Below the pieces are notes generated by a model. It saw only the letters and a program-made list of their open reading frames with translations. It was not told where the DNA came from and made no database searches. The position numbers were made by a program, and so were the translations under genes. Of a stretch of 64,000 bases of DNA, positions 45,030 to 53,741 are shown piece by piece. The stretch lies in contig NZ_JACHFD010000007.1 in NCBI RefSeq assembly GCF_014201715.1, forward strand, positions 62,001-126,000. The letters run 5' to 3'. Each line of letters begins with the position of its first letter. The first letter of the stretch is position 1. This stretch comes from Haloferula luteola. Lineage in GTDB: Bacteria > Verrucomicrobiota > Verrucomicrobiia > Verrucomicrobiales > Akkermansiaceae.

Positions 45030-45065
45030 GTTGGAGTGGTAGTGGGGAAAAATGGGCTGAGATTG

Positions 45066-48000
45066 CTAGGTTGTGGGACGGGGGCGTCCCACCTCCAAGA
45101 GGCCGATGGCCTGTTTGATGACCTCGCCGGTGAGGGGAGATGAAAGCAGGGTCTCGGTATTGCCGAAGGCGTGGATGGCATCGCGAAGGGCTTCGCGGAC
45201 GGAGATGGCGAGCATGAGGGGGGGTTCGCCAACGGCTTTGGAACCATGGATGGTGTGGTCCTGGGTCGCGTCGGTGAGGAGTGAAACGCGGAAGTCGGCG
45301 GGGGCATCGGACCAAGCGGGGATGGCGTAGGTGCTGGCGCTGTGGGTGAGGAGGTGGCCGTGCTCGTCCCACTTTAGCTCCTCGCTGGTGAGCCAGCCGG
45401 CCCCTTGGACGAAGCCGCCTTCGATCTGCCCAAGATCGGTGGCGGGATTCAGCGAATCCCCGACGTCGTGGAGGATGTCGGTGCGCAGGATGCGGTGGAT
45501 GCCGGTGAAGCCGTCGATTTCGACTTCGGTGACGGCGGCACCGAAGGCGAAGTAGTGGAACGGGCGGCCCTTGGGATTGGGCTGCGACCAGTCCCACTGG
45601 AGGCCGGGGGTCTTGTAGTAGCCGGTGGCGGAAAGCTGGACCCGCTGCATGTAGGCGAGCGCGGCCGTTTCGGCGAAAGTGAGGGATTCGCCTGAAGAAG
45701 TACGGAAGTTGCCGTTGGTGAGCGTGAGGTCCTCGGGGGCGACGCCGAGGTTGCCGGCGGCGACGCCGGTGAGGCGTTGGCGCAGGGTCCGGCAGGCGTC
45801 GGCAACGGCCATGCCGTTGAGGTCGGAGCCGCTGCTGGCGGCGGTGGCGGAGGTGTTTGGCACCTTGTCGGTGCGGGTGTGCATCATGCGGATGCGATCG
45901 GCGGGCAGGGTGAGTTCGCGGCAGGCGACGCTAAGGATTTTGGTGTGGAGGCCCTGGCCCATTTCGGTGCCGCCGTGGTTCACTTGAACCGAGCCGTCGG
46001 CATAGATGAGGACGAGCGCGCCGGCTTGATTGTAGTGTTTCAACGTGAAGCTGATGCCGAACTTGACCGGGGTGATGGCGAGACCTCGTTTGAGGTGAGG
46101 GCTGCCGGCATTGAAAGTATCGATGGTCGCTCTCCGCGCGGTGAACTCCGATGAATCCAGGAGTTCGGTCCAGATGCGGTCGAGTCGGTTGTCGCCGAGG
46201 TCCTCGCCGTAGTGGGTGGTATTGGTCTCGCCGCTGCCGTGGTAGAGATTTTTCCGGCGGACTTCTTCAGCGGGGAGTCCGGTCTTTTCAGCGATGCGGG
46301 CGAGGATTTCCTCGATGACGAGCATCCCCTGGGGGCCACCGAAGCCGCGGAAGGCGGTGTGGCTGGTGACGTGGGTTTTGCAGACCTGGCCGCGAAAGCG
46401 GACGTGCGGGATGAAGTAGGCATTGTCGAGGTGGAACAGGGCGCGGTCGTTGACGGGAAGGGAGAGGTCGAGCGACCAGCCGCCATCGGAATAGAGCTGC
46501 ACGTCGGCGGCGAGGAGCCGGCCAGTGGCGTTGAAGCCGACGCGGTACTCGGCGAGGAAAGGGTGGCGTTTGCCGGTGGTGGTCATGTCCTCATCGCGGT
46601 CGAGCTGGAGGGACACGGCATATCCGGTTTTCATGGCGGCGAGGGCGCACAGGGCGGCGACGGGGTTGGCCTGGGATTCTTTGCCGCCAAAGCCGCCACC
46701 CATGCGCGGGCACTCGACGACGACTTGGTGCCGGGACAGGCCAAGAACTTCAGCGACGATGGTCTGAGTCTCGCTGGGATGCTGGGTGGAGGAGGTGATG
46801 TGGATGCCGCCTTCGCCATCGGGTTCTGCGAGGGCCGCCTGGGTTTCGAGGTAGAATTGCTCCTGGCCGCCGATTTCGAAGCGGCCATCGAGGCGGCATT
46901 CGGAGTGGGCGAGGGCGTCGTCGACATCGCCACGGGCGAGGGTGTGTGGGGTGGTGTGAAAGGATCCGGCTTCGATTGCAGCGGGGATGCCAAGGATGGG
47001 TGGAAGGGCGGTGAATTTCGGCGTGATCAGCGAGGCGGCGTGACGGGCCTGTTCGGGAGTTTCGGCGATGACGGCAGCAATGAGCTGGCCGTGGAAGTCG
47101 ATTCCGTGGTGAGCGAACAGGGGTTCGTCGTGGCTGGCACAGCCAGTGTTGTTGCTGCCGGGGATGTCTGTGGCGGTGAGGATGGTGACGACGCCGGGGG
47201 CTTGGTGGGCGAGGGAGAGATCGATGGACTCGAGGACGCCGCAGGCGACGGTCGAGCGGACGCCGTGGAGGTGGAGGGTACGGCGGCGCAGGGCGATGTC
47301 TTGGGTGTAGAGTGCGGAGCCGGTGACGTGTTTCACCGCACTTTCATGCGGAGTGCCGAGCGATCGGGCCGACGGGGTTGCCGGGTGCGGGCGGGGAGGG
47401 GGGCCGGTGCCGGTGCCGGTGGCGCACGTGAATTTGAGGTAGAGATCGCGGATCAGCTGGTGGCGGTAGGTGGCGGAGGCGCGGGCGTCGGAGATTGGGG
47501 CGAACTCGGTGGCGAGCAGAGAGAGAATGTTTTCGGATCGCGCCGCGGATTCGGAGAGTCCGAGCAGGGCGGATTCGGTTTTGCGGGCGCGGATTGGGGT
47601 GGGGGCGACACCGCCAAAGGCAAGGCGGGCATCGGTGATGCGGCCGTTTCCGTCCTGGGCGATGCGGATGGCGGCGGAAACGATGGAAATGTCGAGTTCG
47701 CGGCGGCGTGCGACCTTGAAGAAGTGAGCGGTGCCGAGTTGCCGCCGGGGGATGTTGATGGAGAGGATGAGTTCGCCGTCCTGAAGCTGGGTTTTCCGGT
47801 AAGCGACGAAGAAGTCACTGAGCGGAAGCGTGCGGGAGCCGTTGCGCGACACGAGGGTGAGGGAGGCGTCGAGTGCGAGCAAGGCGGGCGCGGTGTCGCC
47901 AATGGGCGAAGCGGTGGCGAGATTGCCACCGAGGGTCGCGCGGTGGCGGATTTGCCGGGAGGCGAATTGGGGCCAGAGTTCGGTGAGGATGGGAAACTCG

Positions 48001-48758
48001 TTGGCGAGGGCATCTTCGACGTCGGTGAGTGGAGCTCCGGCACCGACATGCCAATGGGAGTCGGAAGTTTCGATGCGCTTCAGTTCGGCGATGTTTTCGA
48101 GCGAGATGAGGGCGGCGGGGCGGAGGGCACGCTTGTTGAAAAGTACGGCGAGTTCCGTGGCTCCGGCGACAAAGAGGGCATCGGGGAAGTTGGCTTTGAG
48201 CGAAAGGGCCTCTGCCAGAGTGGTGGGGACATGGAAGTTGGGTGTGCCCAGGTCCGCCGAGTTCGGAGCGCAGCAAGCGTGCTCGCGAAGCGAAGACGGG
48301 GGGAGATTGGCGGCGGCGTGCTGGATGGGGCGGTAGCCGGTGCAACGACAAAGATTGCCGCAGAGTTGGTCGGCGAGCTTGGCGGGGTCGGAGGTGATGC
48401 CCCGGTCGGCGGCTTCGACCATCGAGCAGATGAAACCAGGGGTACAGTAGCCGCACTGGGACCCGTGGTGGTCGACCATTGCCTGTTGGGCAGGATGGAG
48501 GCGATGGGAGTCTGCTAGGCCCTCGGAGGTGACAATTTCGCGACCGGAGAGGGAGAGGACGGGGGTGATGCAGGCGTTGATGGCGCGCGGGGGTCGATCG
48601 ACTTCGAGGAGAAGGATGGTGCATGCGCCGCAGTCGCCTTCGTTGCAGCCGCATTTGGTGCCGGTGAGATGGTGATCGCGGAGGAAATCGAGAACGCTCC
48701 GGTGGGGCGGAAGACCGGCGAGATCGAAGGCGCGGCGATTGATGGTGAGGGTGGGCAC
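45066..48758 (-). CDS. xdh: Single-chain xanthine dehydrogenase (2Fe-2S, FAD and molybdopterin domains fused)
   Basis: 1230 residues. An N-terminal ferredoxin domain (GTKCGCNEGDCGACTI) is followed by a helical 2Fe-2S domain (GSQCGYCTPGFICSM, CGNLCRCTGYRPI), an FAD domain (~165-450; VAGATELAVLFNKR, ATLGGNLATASPIGD) and the molybdopterin domains (~470-1230; HESAVKHVTGSALYTQD, GGGFGGKES, AFRGFGGPQGMLV, and the Glu in KAVGEPPLML). Most bacteria split these into two or three subunits; here they form one chain, as in eukaryotes. It oxidises hypoxanthine and xanthine to urate. The last ~110 residues contain the right island repeat. Confidence 0.95.
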   Translation of the reverse strand: MPTLTINRRAFDLAGLPPHRSVLDFLRDHHLTGTKCGCNEGDCGACTILLLEVDRPPRAINACITPVLSLSGREIVTSEGLADSHRLHPAQQAMVDHHGSQCGYCTPGFICSMVEAADRGITSDPAKLADQLCGNLCRCTGYRPIQHAAANLPPSSLREHACCAPNSADLGTPNFHVPTTLAEALSLKANFPDALFVAGATELAVLFNKRALRPAALISLENIAELKRIETSDSHWHVGAGAPLTDVEDALANEFPILTELWPQFASRQIRHRATLGGNLATASPIGDTAPALLALDASLTLVSRNGSRTLPLSDFFVAYRKTQLQDGELILSINIPRRQLGTAHFFKVARRRELDISIVSAAIRIAQDGNGRITDARLAFGGVAPTPIRARKTESALLGLSESAARSENILSLLATEFAPISDARASATYRHQLIRDLYLKFTCATGTGTGPPPRPHPATPSARSLGTPHESAVKHVTGSALYTQDIALRRRTLHLHGVRSTVACGVLESIDLSLAHQAPGVVTILTATDIPGSNNTGCASHDEPLFAHHGIDFHGQLIAAVIAETPEQARHAASLITPKFTALPPILGIPAAIEAGSFHTTPHTLARGDVDDALAHSECRLDGRFEIGGQEQFYLETQAALAEPDGEGGIHITSSTQHPSETQTIVAEVLGLSRHQVVVECPRMGGGFGGKESQANPVAALCALAAMKTGYAVSLQLDRDEDMTTTGKRHPFLAEYRVGFNATGRLLAADVQLYSDGGWSLDLSLPVNDRALFHLDNAYFIPHVRFRGQVCKTHVTSHTAFRGFGGPQGMLVIEEILARIAEKTGLPAEEVRRKNLYHGSGETNTTHYGEDLGDNRLDRIWTELLDSSEFTARRATIDTFNAGSPHLKRGLAITPVKFGISFTLKHYNQAGALVLIYADGSVQVNHGGTEMGQGLHTKILSVACRELTLPADRIRMMHTRTDKVPNTSATAASSGSDLNGMAVADACRTLRQRLTGVAAGNLGVAPEDLTLTNGNFRTSSGESLTFAETAALAYMQRVQLSATGYYKTPGLQWDWSQPNPKGRPFHYFAFGAAVTEVEIDGFTGIHRILRTDILHDVGDSLNPATDLGQIEGGFVQGAGWLTSEELKWDEHGHLLTHSASTYAIPAWSDAPADFRVSLLTDATQDHTIHGSKAVGEPPLMLAISVREALRDAIHAFGNTETLLSSPLTGEVIKQAIGLLEVGRPRPTT
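45103..45372. repeat. Right direct repeat flanking the island (inside intact xdh)
   Basis: Partner of 34385-34654, about 99% identical by eye. It covers the codons for residues ~1129-1219 of the intact xanthine dehydrogenase. Recombination between the two copies would remove the whole island and leave one intact 3' end or the altered tail. Confidence 0.92.
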
Positions 48759-48803
48759 GGAAGAGAAGGGCGGATTTTCAGCAGTCGGATTCGGGGCCGG
48801 GGA

Positions 48804-50081
48804 TCACGAAGCAGCGAGGGTGAGGAGGGTATGGGCGAGCAGGGTGGTGCCTTTGGCGATGGCTTGGGGAGAGGAGAATTCGTCGGGACGATGCGACCAG
48901 CCATTGAGGCAGGGGATGAAAATCATGGCGGTAGGGCAGAGTCGGGCCATGAAAAGAGAATCGTGGTAGGCGCGGCTGATCAGGCGGGTGGAAGTATAGC
49001 TCAGATCGGTGGTGTGAGTTTCTGCGACTGCGAGAATTTCCTGGGAACAAAGGGCGGGTGGATCGGAATTGATGAGGAACCAATCGAGCTGGACGCCGCG
49101 TCGTTCGCAGATGGTCTCTGCGGACTGGCGGATTCGGATGAGGGCGGCATCGCGGGCGGCGAGGTCGGTATCACGGAAATCGATCTCCATCAGGGCGTGG
49201 CAGGGGATTGAGTTGATCGCCCCTGGTTTGACTTCGATGACGCCGGTGGTGCCAACGGTATCGGGGGAACCGGATTCGAGGGCCGCAGTTTCGACGGCGA
49301 GGGCGGTTTCGGCTGCGGCGAGGAAGGCATCGTGGCGGCCAGGCATGAGGACGGCCCCGGCATGGCCGCCGGTACCGGTGAAAGTGAGGCGGAAGGCGGC
49401 GGGAGCAGCGATTTTTTCGACAAGCCCGATATCGATACCGGCGGCTTCGAGGTGAGGGCCTTGTTCGATGTGAAGTTCGATGAAGTGGGAATAGGAGCCG
49501 GGAGTGAGGCGTGTTGCGGCAAGGTCGCCGGAATACTGGGGAGGTCGTAGTTGTTCAAGGGAGATGCCGTTCGGGTCGCGGAGTTGGCGGGCTTCGTCGG
49601 CGGTGATCGTGCCGGCCATCATGCGGGAACCGAGGCAACCGATGCCGAAGCGGGTCGGTTCTTCGGCGGTGAACATGATGAGTTCAATCGAGCGGCGCGG
49701 TGTTTCACCGGATTCGGCGATGGAGCGGAGAGCTTCGAGGCCGCCGAGGACTCCGACGACGCCATCGTAGGCGCCGGCATTCGGGATGGCATCGGTGTGG
49801 GAGCCAGTGGCGACGGCGGGCAGGGAGGGATCGCTCCCTGGCAGGGTGATGAAGAGGTTGCCGATCGAGTCGGAGCGGGTCCGAAGGCCGGCATTTTCGG
49901 CAAGGGTCAGAAGCCAGGCGCGTGCGGTGAGGTCTTCCTCGGAAAAGAGCACTCGGGTCACGGCAGGTGCCGGGTGCGCGGAGATCGTGGCGAGGTGAGC
50001 CAGTTCATCCAGAAGGCGGGGGATGTTGGGAAGGAGAGGCACGGAGGTGAGGTGGCAAGGTGCTTGAGGAAGTCCACGCAC
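48804..50081 (-). CDS. M20-family ureidoglycolate amidohydrolase (UAH type)
   Basis: 425 residues from a GTG at 50081; an in-frame GTG at 50042 is an alternative. M20 metal motifs are GSHTDAIPNAGAYDGVVGVL and the paired glutamates in FTAEEPTRFGIGCLGSRM, then ELHIEQGPHLEAAG and HAGAVLMPGRHDA. The EEPTRFGI-CLGSR pattern is that of plant ureidoglycolate amidohydrolase, not of allantoate amidohydrolase. It would release glyoxylate, ammonia and CO2 as the last ureide step. It starts 9 bp after the allE stop on the same strand. Confidence 0.82.
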   Translation of the reverse strand: MRGLPQAPCHLTSVPLLPNIPRLLDELAHLATISAHPAPAVTRVLFSEEDLTARAWLLTLAENAGLRTRSDSIGNLFITLPGSDPSLPAVATGSHTDAIPNAGAYDGVVGVLGGLEALRSIAESGETPRRSIELIMFTAEEPTRFGIGCLGSRMMAGTITADEARQLRDPNGISLEQLRPPQYSGDLAATRLTPGSYSHFIELHIEQGPHLEAAGIDIGLVEKIAAPAAFRLTFTGTGGHAGAVLMPGRHDAFLAAAETALAVETAALESGSPDTVGTTGVIEVKPGAINSIPCHALMEIDFRDTDLAARDAALIRIRQSAETICERRGVQLDWFLINSDPPALCSQEILAVAETHTTDLSYTSTRLISRAYHDSLFMARLCPTAMIFIPCLNGWSHRPDEFSSPQAIAKGTTLLAHTLLTLAAS

Positions 50082-50090
50082 CGATCGGGG

Positions 50091-50816
50091 TCATGGGAGT
50101 CGATGAATGTCCTTGTAGTAGAGGTAGGTGGCGGGTTCGTCGCCGATGGCCGCGAACCATTGCGGGCAGTAGGGGGCCATCCAGATCGCATCGCCTGCCT
50201 GGACATGATAGTAGCGGTCCTCCAAGCGGTAGATCCCCTGTCCGGAGAGCATCAGGAGTCCGTGTTCCATGATATGGGTTTCGACAAATGGAAGGGTGGC
50301 TCCGGGCTGGTAGGTGAAGATGTTGATTGCGAGGTCGAAGTGGATATCGGTGGGCAGAAGGGTTTGCAGGAGGGCGCGCGGGTTGCCGAGAAACGGTTCG
50401 GCGGGAATGTCGGCGGCATTTCCATGGGTGACGGGAGGGCTCGGGATGCCGGAAATCGCCGCGAAGACTTTGCGGAATACCGTGAGGCGCGCGCCAGGTT
50501 CCCCGTGGAGGGTGAGGTGGGTGTGAGCCGGGGTGAAAAGGAAGCCGCCTGAGGTGAGTTCTTGAGAGCCGCCCGACCATTCGGCGCGGACCGGGCCGTA
50601 TTCGACGTAGATGGCGTGCTCGTGGTCGCTTTCGGGAAAAAATGCAGTCGCGAGGGGTTGTTCGAACAGCAGGAGGAATTGGCTGAGGGAGGCCCCGATG
50701 GCGGGGGATAGGATGACGTGGGTGCGCACTCCGGACCAATGAGGGAAGTCCGACGGAACATGCCCATCCGGTGCGATGAGGGCGTGGCGGGCTTGGACGG
50801 AGGTTCGAGTGTTCAT
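50091..50816 (-). CDS. allE: (S)-ureidoglycine aminohydrolase
   Basis: 241 residues from the ATG at 50816 (MNTRTSVQARHALIAPDGHV); the longer frame upstream is a shadow of allB. It is a bicupin: HVILSPAIGASLSQFLL in the first half, and in the second FVETHIMEHGLLMLSGQGIY with metal-binding His/Glu residues and AGDAIWMAPYCPQWFAA. Ends in YLYYKDIHR as in the family. It converts ureidoglycine, the product of allantoate amidohydrolase, to ureidoglycolate. The ATG overlaps the allB stop by 4 bases. Confidence 0.92.
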   Translation of the reverse strand: MNTRTSVQARHALIAPDGHVPSDFPHWSGVRTHVILSPAIGASLSQFLLLFEQPLATAFFPESDHEHAIYVEYGPVRAEWSGGSQELTSGGFLFTPAHTHLTLHGEPGARLTVFRKVFAAISGIPSPPVTHGNAADIPAEPFLGNPRALLQTLLPTDIHFDLAINIFTYQPGATLPFVETHIMEHGLLMLSGQGIYRLEDRYYHVQAGDAIWMAPYCPQWFAAIGDEPATYLYYKDIHRLP

Positions 50817-52108
50817 GGGAAAAGGGGCATGGGTCCGTGCTCGGTGTGAGAGGGCCGAAGGAAGCGACCGCGGGTCTGCGCGGCGACCCGTTGGCCTCTC
50901 AAGAAGGTCTCTGCAATGCGGTAGCGGGGTGTGAAACCGAGGTAGGGTGAGAGGGGATGGCGGGTGAGGAGTTGATCCGTGGAGATGGGCTCGGAGTTGG
51001 ATTCGACGAGCACGAAGTCGGCCTCGAATCCGGGGAGAAGATGACCTTTGTGTGGCAGACGGAAGCGGGATGCGACACGGGAGCTCCAAGCCGGAGCAAA
51101 GTCCATGGCGTGCTGGAAGAGCAAAGGGAGGCCATGCTGGATGCCAGCGATGCCTCCCCAGATGGCAAAGAGGTCGTCGCCGATTTTGAGTTCGGGAGAA
51201 GATGGAGAATGGTCCGAGCCGAGAGTGTCGATCTGTCCTGAAAGGAGTCGTTGCCAAAGCGCTGCGACCGTGGCGGGTGACCTGAGAGGAGGGGCGCATT
51301 TTGCGGCAGCACCGATGCGTTGGGCATCATCCGTGTCGAGAAGGAGGTAATGGGGGCAGGTTTCGACCGTGACGTCGATGCCAGCCGATTTTGCGGTCGT
51401 GACCAGATCGATGCCTTCGGGGCAGGTCACATGGACGATGTGGAGGGCGCAGCCAGTTTCGTGAGCGAGGTCGAGGGCGAGCTGGATGGCGTCGAGCTCG
51501 AAGTCGATCGGTCTTGATTCGAGCCAGGCGGCCATGTCGTGACCCGTGAGTTGCCGGGGTTGGGCGATTTCGGCGTGAACTCCGACGGGAAGGTGAAGGT
51601 CGGCCGCGATGCGCATGCCCTCGCGCAAGGTTGCCGCATCCGCCGCGGGAAATTCGTCGATTCCGGAATCGCACATGAAAGCCTTGAAGGCGATGGCACC
51701 CGCGGCGGCCATTTCCGGGAGATGGCGGATGGAATCGGGCGTGAGTCCGCCCCAGAGCGCAAAGTCGAGATGGGAGAGAGATTCGGCCAAGCGACGCTTT
51801 TCCTCGAGGCGTTCGCGGGTGGTGACCGGAGGAGACGAGTTGAGCGGCATGTCGAAAAAGGCGCATCCTCCTCCGGCGGCGAGTGCCCGGGAGCCGGTCG
51901 CGATGCCTTCCCAGTGTTGGCGACCCGGTTCGTTGAAATGCACGTGAGAATCGATCCAAGCCGGAAGGAGAACCGCGTGAATTGCCTCCATCTCTTCAAG
52001 GGCGGATCCGCTCACTGAAGGACCGGAGTCGACGACAAACCCTTCTTCCACGGCGAGGGAGAGGGGTTGGCCGTCAGGCGCCAGAGCGTGGACGAGAAGA
52101 TCGTACAT
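50813..52108 (-). CDS. allB: Allantoinase
   Basis: 431 residues. Cyclic amidohydrolase with metal ligands in LPAWIDSHVHFNEPGRQHWEG, the lysine in IAFKAFMCDSGIDEFPA, AEIAQ, IVHVTCPEG and SDHSPSSPELK. The FNEPGR and KAFMCDSG patterns mark allantoinase. It opens allantoin to allantoate. Its start overlaps the stop of the allantoate amidohydrolase gene by 1 base, placing it in the minus-strand purine operon. Confidence 0.93.
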   Translation of the reverse strand: MYDLLVHALAPDGQPLSLAVEEGFVVDSGPSVSGSALEEMEAIHAVLLPAWIDSHVHFNEPGRQHWEGIATGSRALAAGGGCAFFDMPLNSSPPVTTRERLEEKRRLAESLSHLDFALWGGLTPDSIRHLPEMAAAGAIAFKAFMCDSGIDEFPAADAATLREGMRIAADLHLPVGVHAEIAQPRQLTGHDMAAWLESRPIDFELDAIQLALDLAHETGCALHIVHVTCPEGIDLVTTAKSAGIDVTVETCPHYLLLDTDDAQRIGAAAKCAPPLRSPATVAALWQRLLSGQIDTLGSDHSPSSPELKIGDDLFAIWGGIAGIQHGLPLLFQHAMDFAPAWSSRVASRFRLPHKGHLLPGFEADFVLVESNSEPISTDQLLTRHPLSPYLGFTPRYRIAETFLRGQRVAAQTRGRFLRPSHTEHGPMPLFP

Positions 52109-53322
52109 CAGGTGTTAGCGAGGGATTTTAAGAAGCGCACAAGAACGCGGATGGTGGCCTCGATGTCCTCTGGGGAGGCGAATTCGTCGGGATGGTGGGA
52201 AAGCCCATCCCGGCAACGGACCATGAGCATGGCGATGGGGCCAAGGGCGGAGATGGCGACGCCATCGTGACCAGCACCAGAGACCAAAGTACGGCAGATG
52301 CCGAACTCTTGCTCAATGGCCTCGGCGAGGTGCCGTGTGAGCAGCGGATCGCAAGGAACAGGAGGGTTCTCCTGGACGATGGACCAGTTCAATGTGAGTT
52401 CGCGACGTGAGGCGACTTCGTGAAGGGTATCGTGGAGGCGAGCCAGGAGCAGTCGGTGTTCGACTGGATCGGGATGGCGAAAGTCGAGCGAGAGCGAAGC
52501 GAAGCCAGGAATCGAATTGGAGACCGAGGGGTGGAGATGAAGGGTGCCAACAGTGGCGACGAGAGGGGGGTGCGCACGGGCCTGAGCTTCGATGTGGAGA
52601 ATGCACTCGGCTGCTGCTGCTAGGGCATCACGGCGGAGCGGCATGGGAGTGGTGCCGGCATGGTCGGTGCGACCGGTGAGGGTCAGTGTGAGTCGCGATT
52701 GGCCGGCGATGGCCGAGACGACGCCAAGTGCTTCCCCTGCTTCTTCGAGGACACGTCCCTGTTCGATGTGAGCTTCGACGTAGCCGAGAATAGAGTCCGA
52801 TGAATAGGAGATTTCAACTCCGTCGTCGAAGCCTTCGTGAGCGAGGGCCGCGGCGACAGTGGTGCCGGAGGCGTCCCGTTGGGCGAGAGTTTCGGAGTCG
52901 AGAGGTCCCGCGAGTGAGCGGGAGCCGAGGTAGGTGGTGTGGAAGCGAACTCCTTCTTCGTCGGAAAATGCGAGGAGATGAACGGGAAAGGGGAGGGATT
53001 GATTTCCGAGTGTTTCCAGCGCCGCTAGGGCGGTTAGAATTCCGAGGGGGCCGTCGTATTTTCCGGCGTCCTTGACGGTGTCGAGATGGGAGCCGAGTAG
53101 CAGCGGGCGTGCGGTGGGTTGTGACCCGGGAAGAATGCCACGGAGTGTGCCGTCGCGGGCGCGGTCGGTGGACATGCCGATGGCACGCATCCACTCCATA
53201 ACCTGATCCCCTGCCTGGCGGCTGGCGGGCGAGAGGAAGGTGCGAAGGAGGAAGTGAGGGTCGTCGGAGATTCGCCCGAGAGCCTCCAGCCGTTCGACGG
53301 CACGCTGACCTGCCTCTGTCAT
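52108..53322 (-). CDS. allC: Allantoate amidohydrolase (M20 family)
   Basis: 404 residues. Metal and active-site motifs are GSHLDTVKDAGKYDGPLGIL, FSDEEGVRFHTTYLGSRSLAG, EAHIEQGRVLEEAG and HAGTTPMPLRRDALAAAAE. The SDEEGVRF pattern separates it from the UAH-type paralogue at 48804-50081 and matches allantoate amidohydrolases; a hydantoinase-linked carbamoylase (including beta-ureidopropionase) is the main alternative. It makes ureidoglycine from allantoate. It follows the HIU hydrolase gene by 1 base. Confidence 0.87.
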   Translation of the reverse strand: MTEAGQRAVERLEALGRISDDPHFLLRTFLSPASRQAGDQVMEWMRAIGMSTDRARDGTLRGILPGSQPTARPLLLGSHLDTVKDAGKYDGPLGILTALAALETLGNQSLPFPVHLLAFSDEEGVRFHTTYLGSRSLAGPLDSETLAQRDASGTTVAAALAHEGFDDGVEISYSSDSILGYVEAHIEQGRVLEEAGEALGVVSAIAGQSRLTLTLTGRTDHAGTTPMPLRRDALAAAAECILHIEAQARAHPPLVATVGTLHLHPSVSNSIPGFASLSLDFRHPDPVEHRLLLARLHDTLHEVASRRELTLNWSIVQENPPVPCDPLLTRHLAEAIEQEFGICRTLVSGAGHDGVAISALGPIAMLMVRCRDGLSHHPDEFASPEDIEATIRVLVRFLKSLANT

Positions 53323-53323
53323 T

Positions 53324-53647
53324 TCAGGATCCTCGGTAGGTGCTGTAGGCCCATGGGGTGAAAGAAAGAGGAATGTGATAGGACTCCCCGGCGGTCACGC
53401 GGAAGGCGATGGGAACGGTCTCGAGGAAGGGGGAATCGATGCCGAGTTGGCGATAGTACGGACCCACTGAGAATTCGATCTGGTAGTCCCCCGTGGCCGG
53501 GTCGAGGGCGAGGGGGGCCTCGCTGCGGCCATCGGCGTTGGTGGTGATCTCAGTGAGGAGTTTTCCCTGATGGAGGAGGCGCACACCGAGCCCCGCGGCG
53601 GGTCGGCCACGGGTGAGATCGAGGGCATGCGTGGAAATCTTGGACAT
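53324..53647 (-). CDS. uraH: 5-hydroxyisourate hydrolase (transthyretin-like)
   Basis: 107 residues from the ATG at 53647 (MSKISTHALDLTRGRPAAGL). Signature parts are the N-terminal STHALDLTRGRPA, EIEF-type strand YQIEFSVGPYYRQLG, SYHIPLSFTPWAYSTYRGS and the strictly conserved YRGS end that marks HIU hydrolases. It hydrolyses the PuuD product to OHCU, the UraD substrate. It heads the minus-strand operon uraH-allC-allB-allE-UAH-xdh and is divergent from the adenosine deaminase gene across about 95 bp. Confidence 0.95.
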   Translation of the reverse strand: MSKISTHALDLTRGRPAAGLGVRLLHQGKLLTEITTNADGRSEAPLALDPATGDYQIEFSVGPYYRQLGIDSPFLETVPIAFRVTAGESYHIPLSFTPWAYSTYRGS

Positions 53648-53741
53648 CCCTTGCAACTGAGCAGAAAGCGGGCCGGGAGGCAAGAGGACGGGAGCCGCAT
53701 TTGCCCGGTGACTTGCCGGTGGGTTCTGCTAGAATGCGGAG

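Noticed and set aside
34363..45372. Island as a prophage or transposon
   Set aside because: No integrase, transposase, phage structural gene or terminal inverted repeats were recognised; only the xdh-derived direct repeats mark its ends.
44455..45597. Minus-strand frame of 380 codons across the TIR-STING/xdh junction
   Set aside because: His/Arg/Pro-rich with no motifs. It overlaps two supported genes in another frame; the part like 34220-34804 is similar only because of the direct repeat.
46212..48518. Plus-strand open frame of 768 codons opposite xdh
   Set aside because: It is Gly/Glu/Asp-rich and has no recognisable family, and it lies wholly opposite the well-supported xanthine dehydrogenase. 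It is a shadow of GC-rich codon use.
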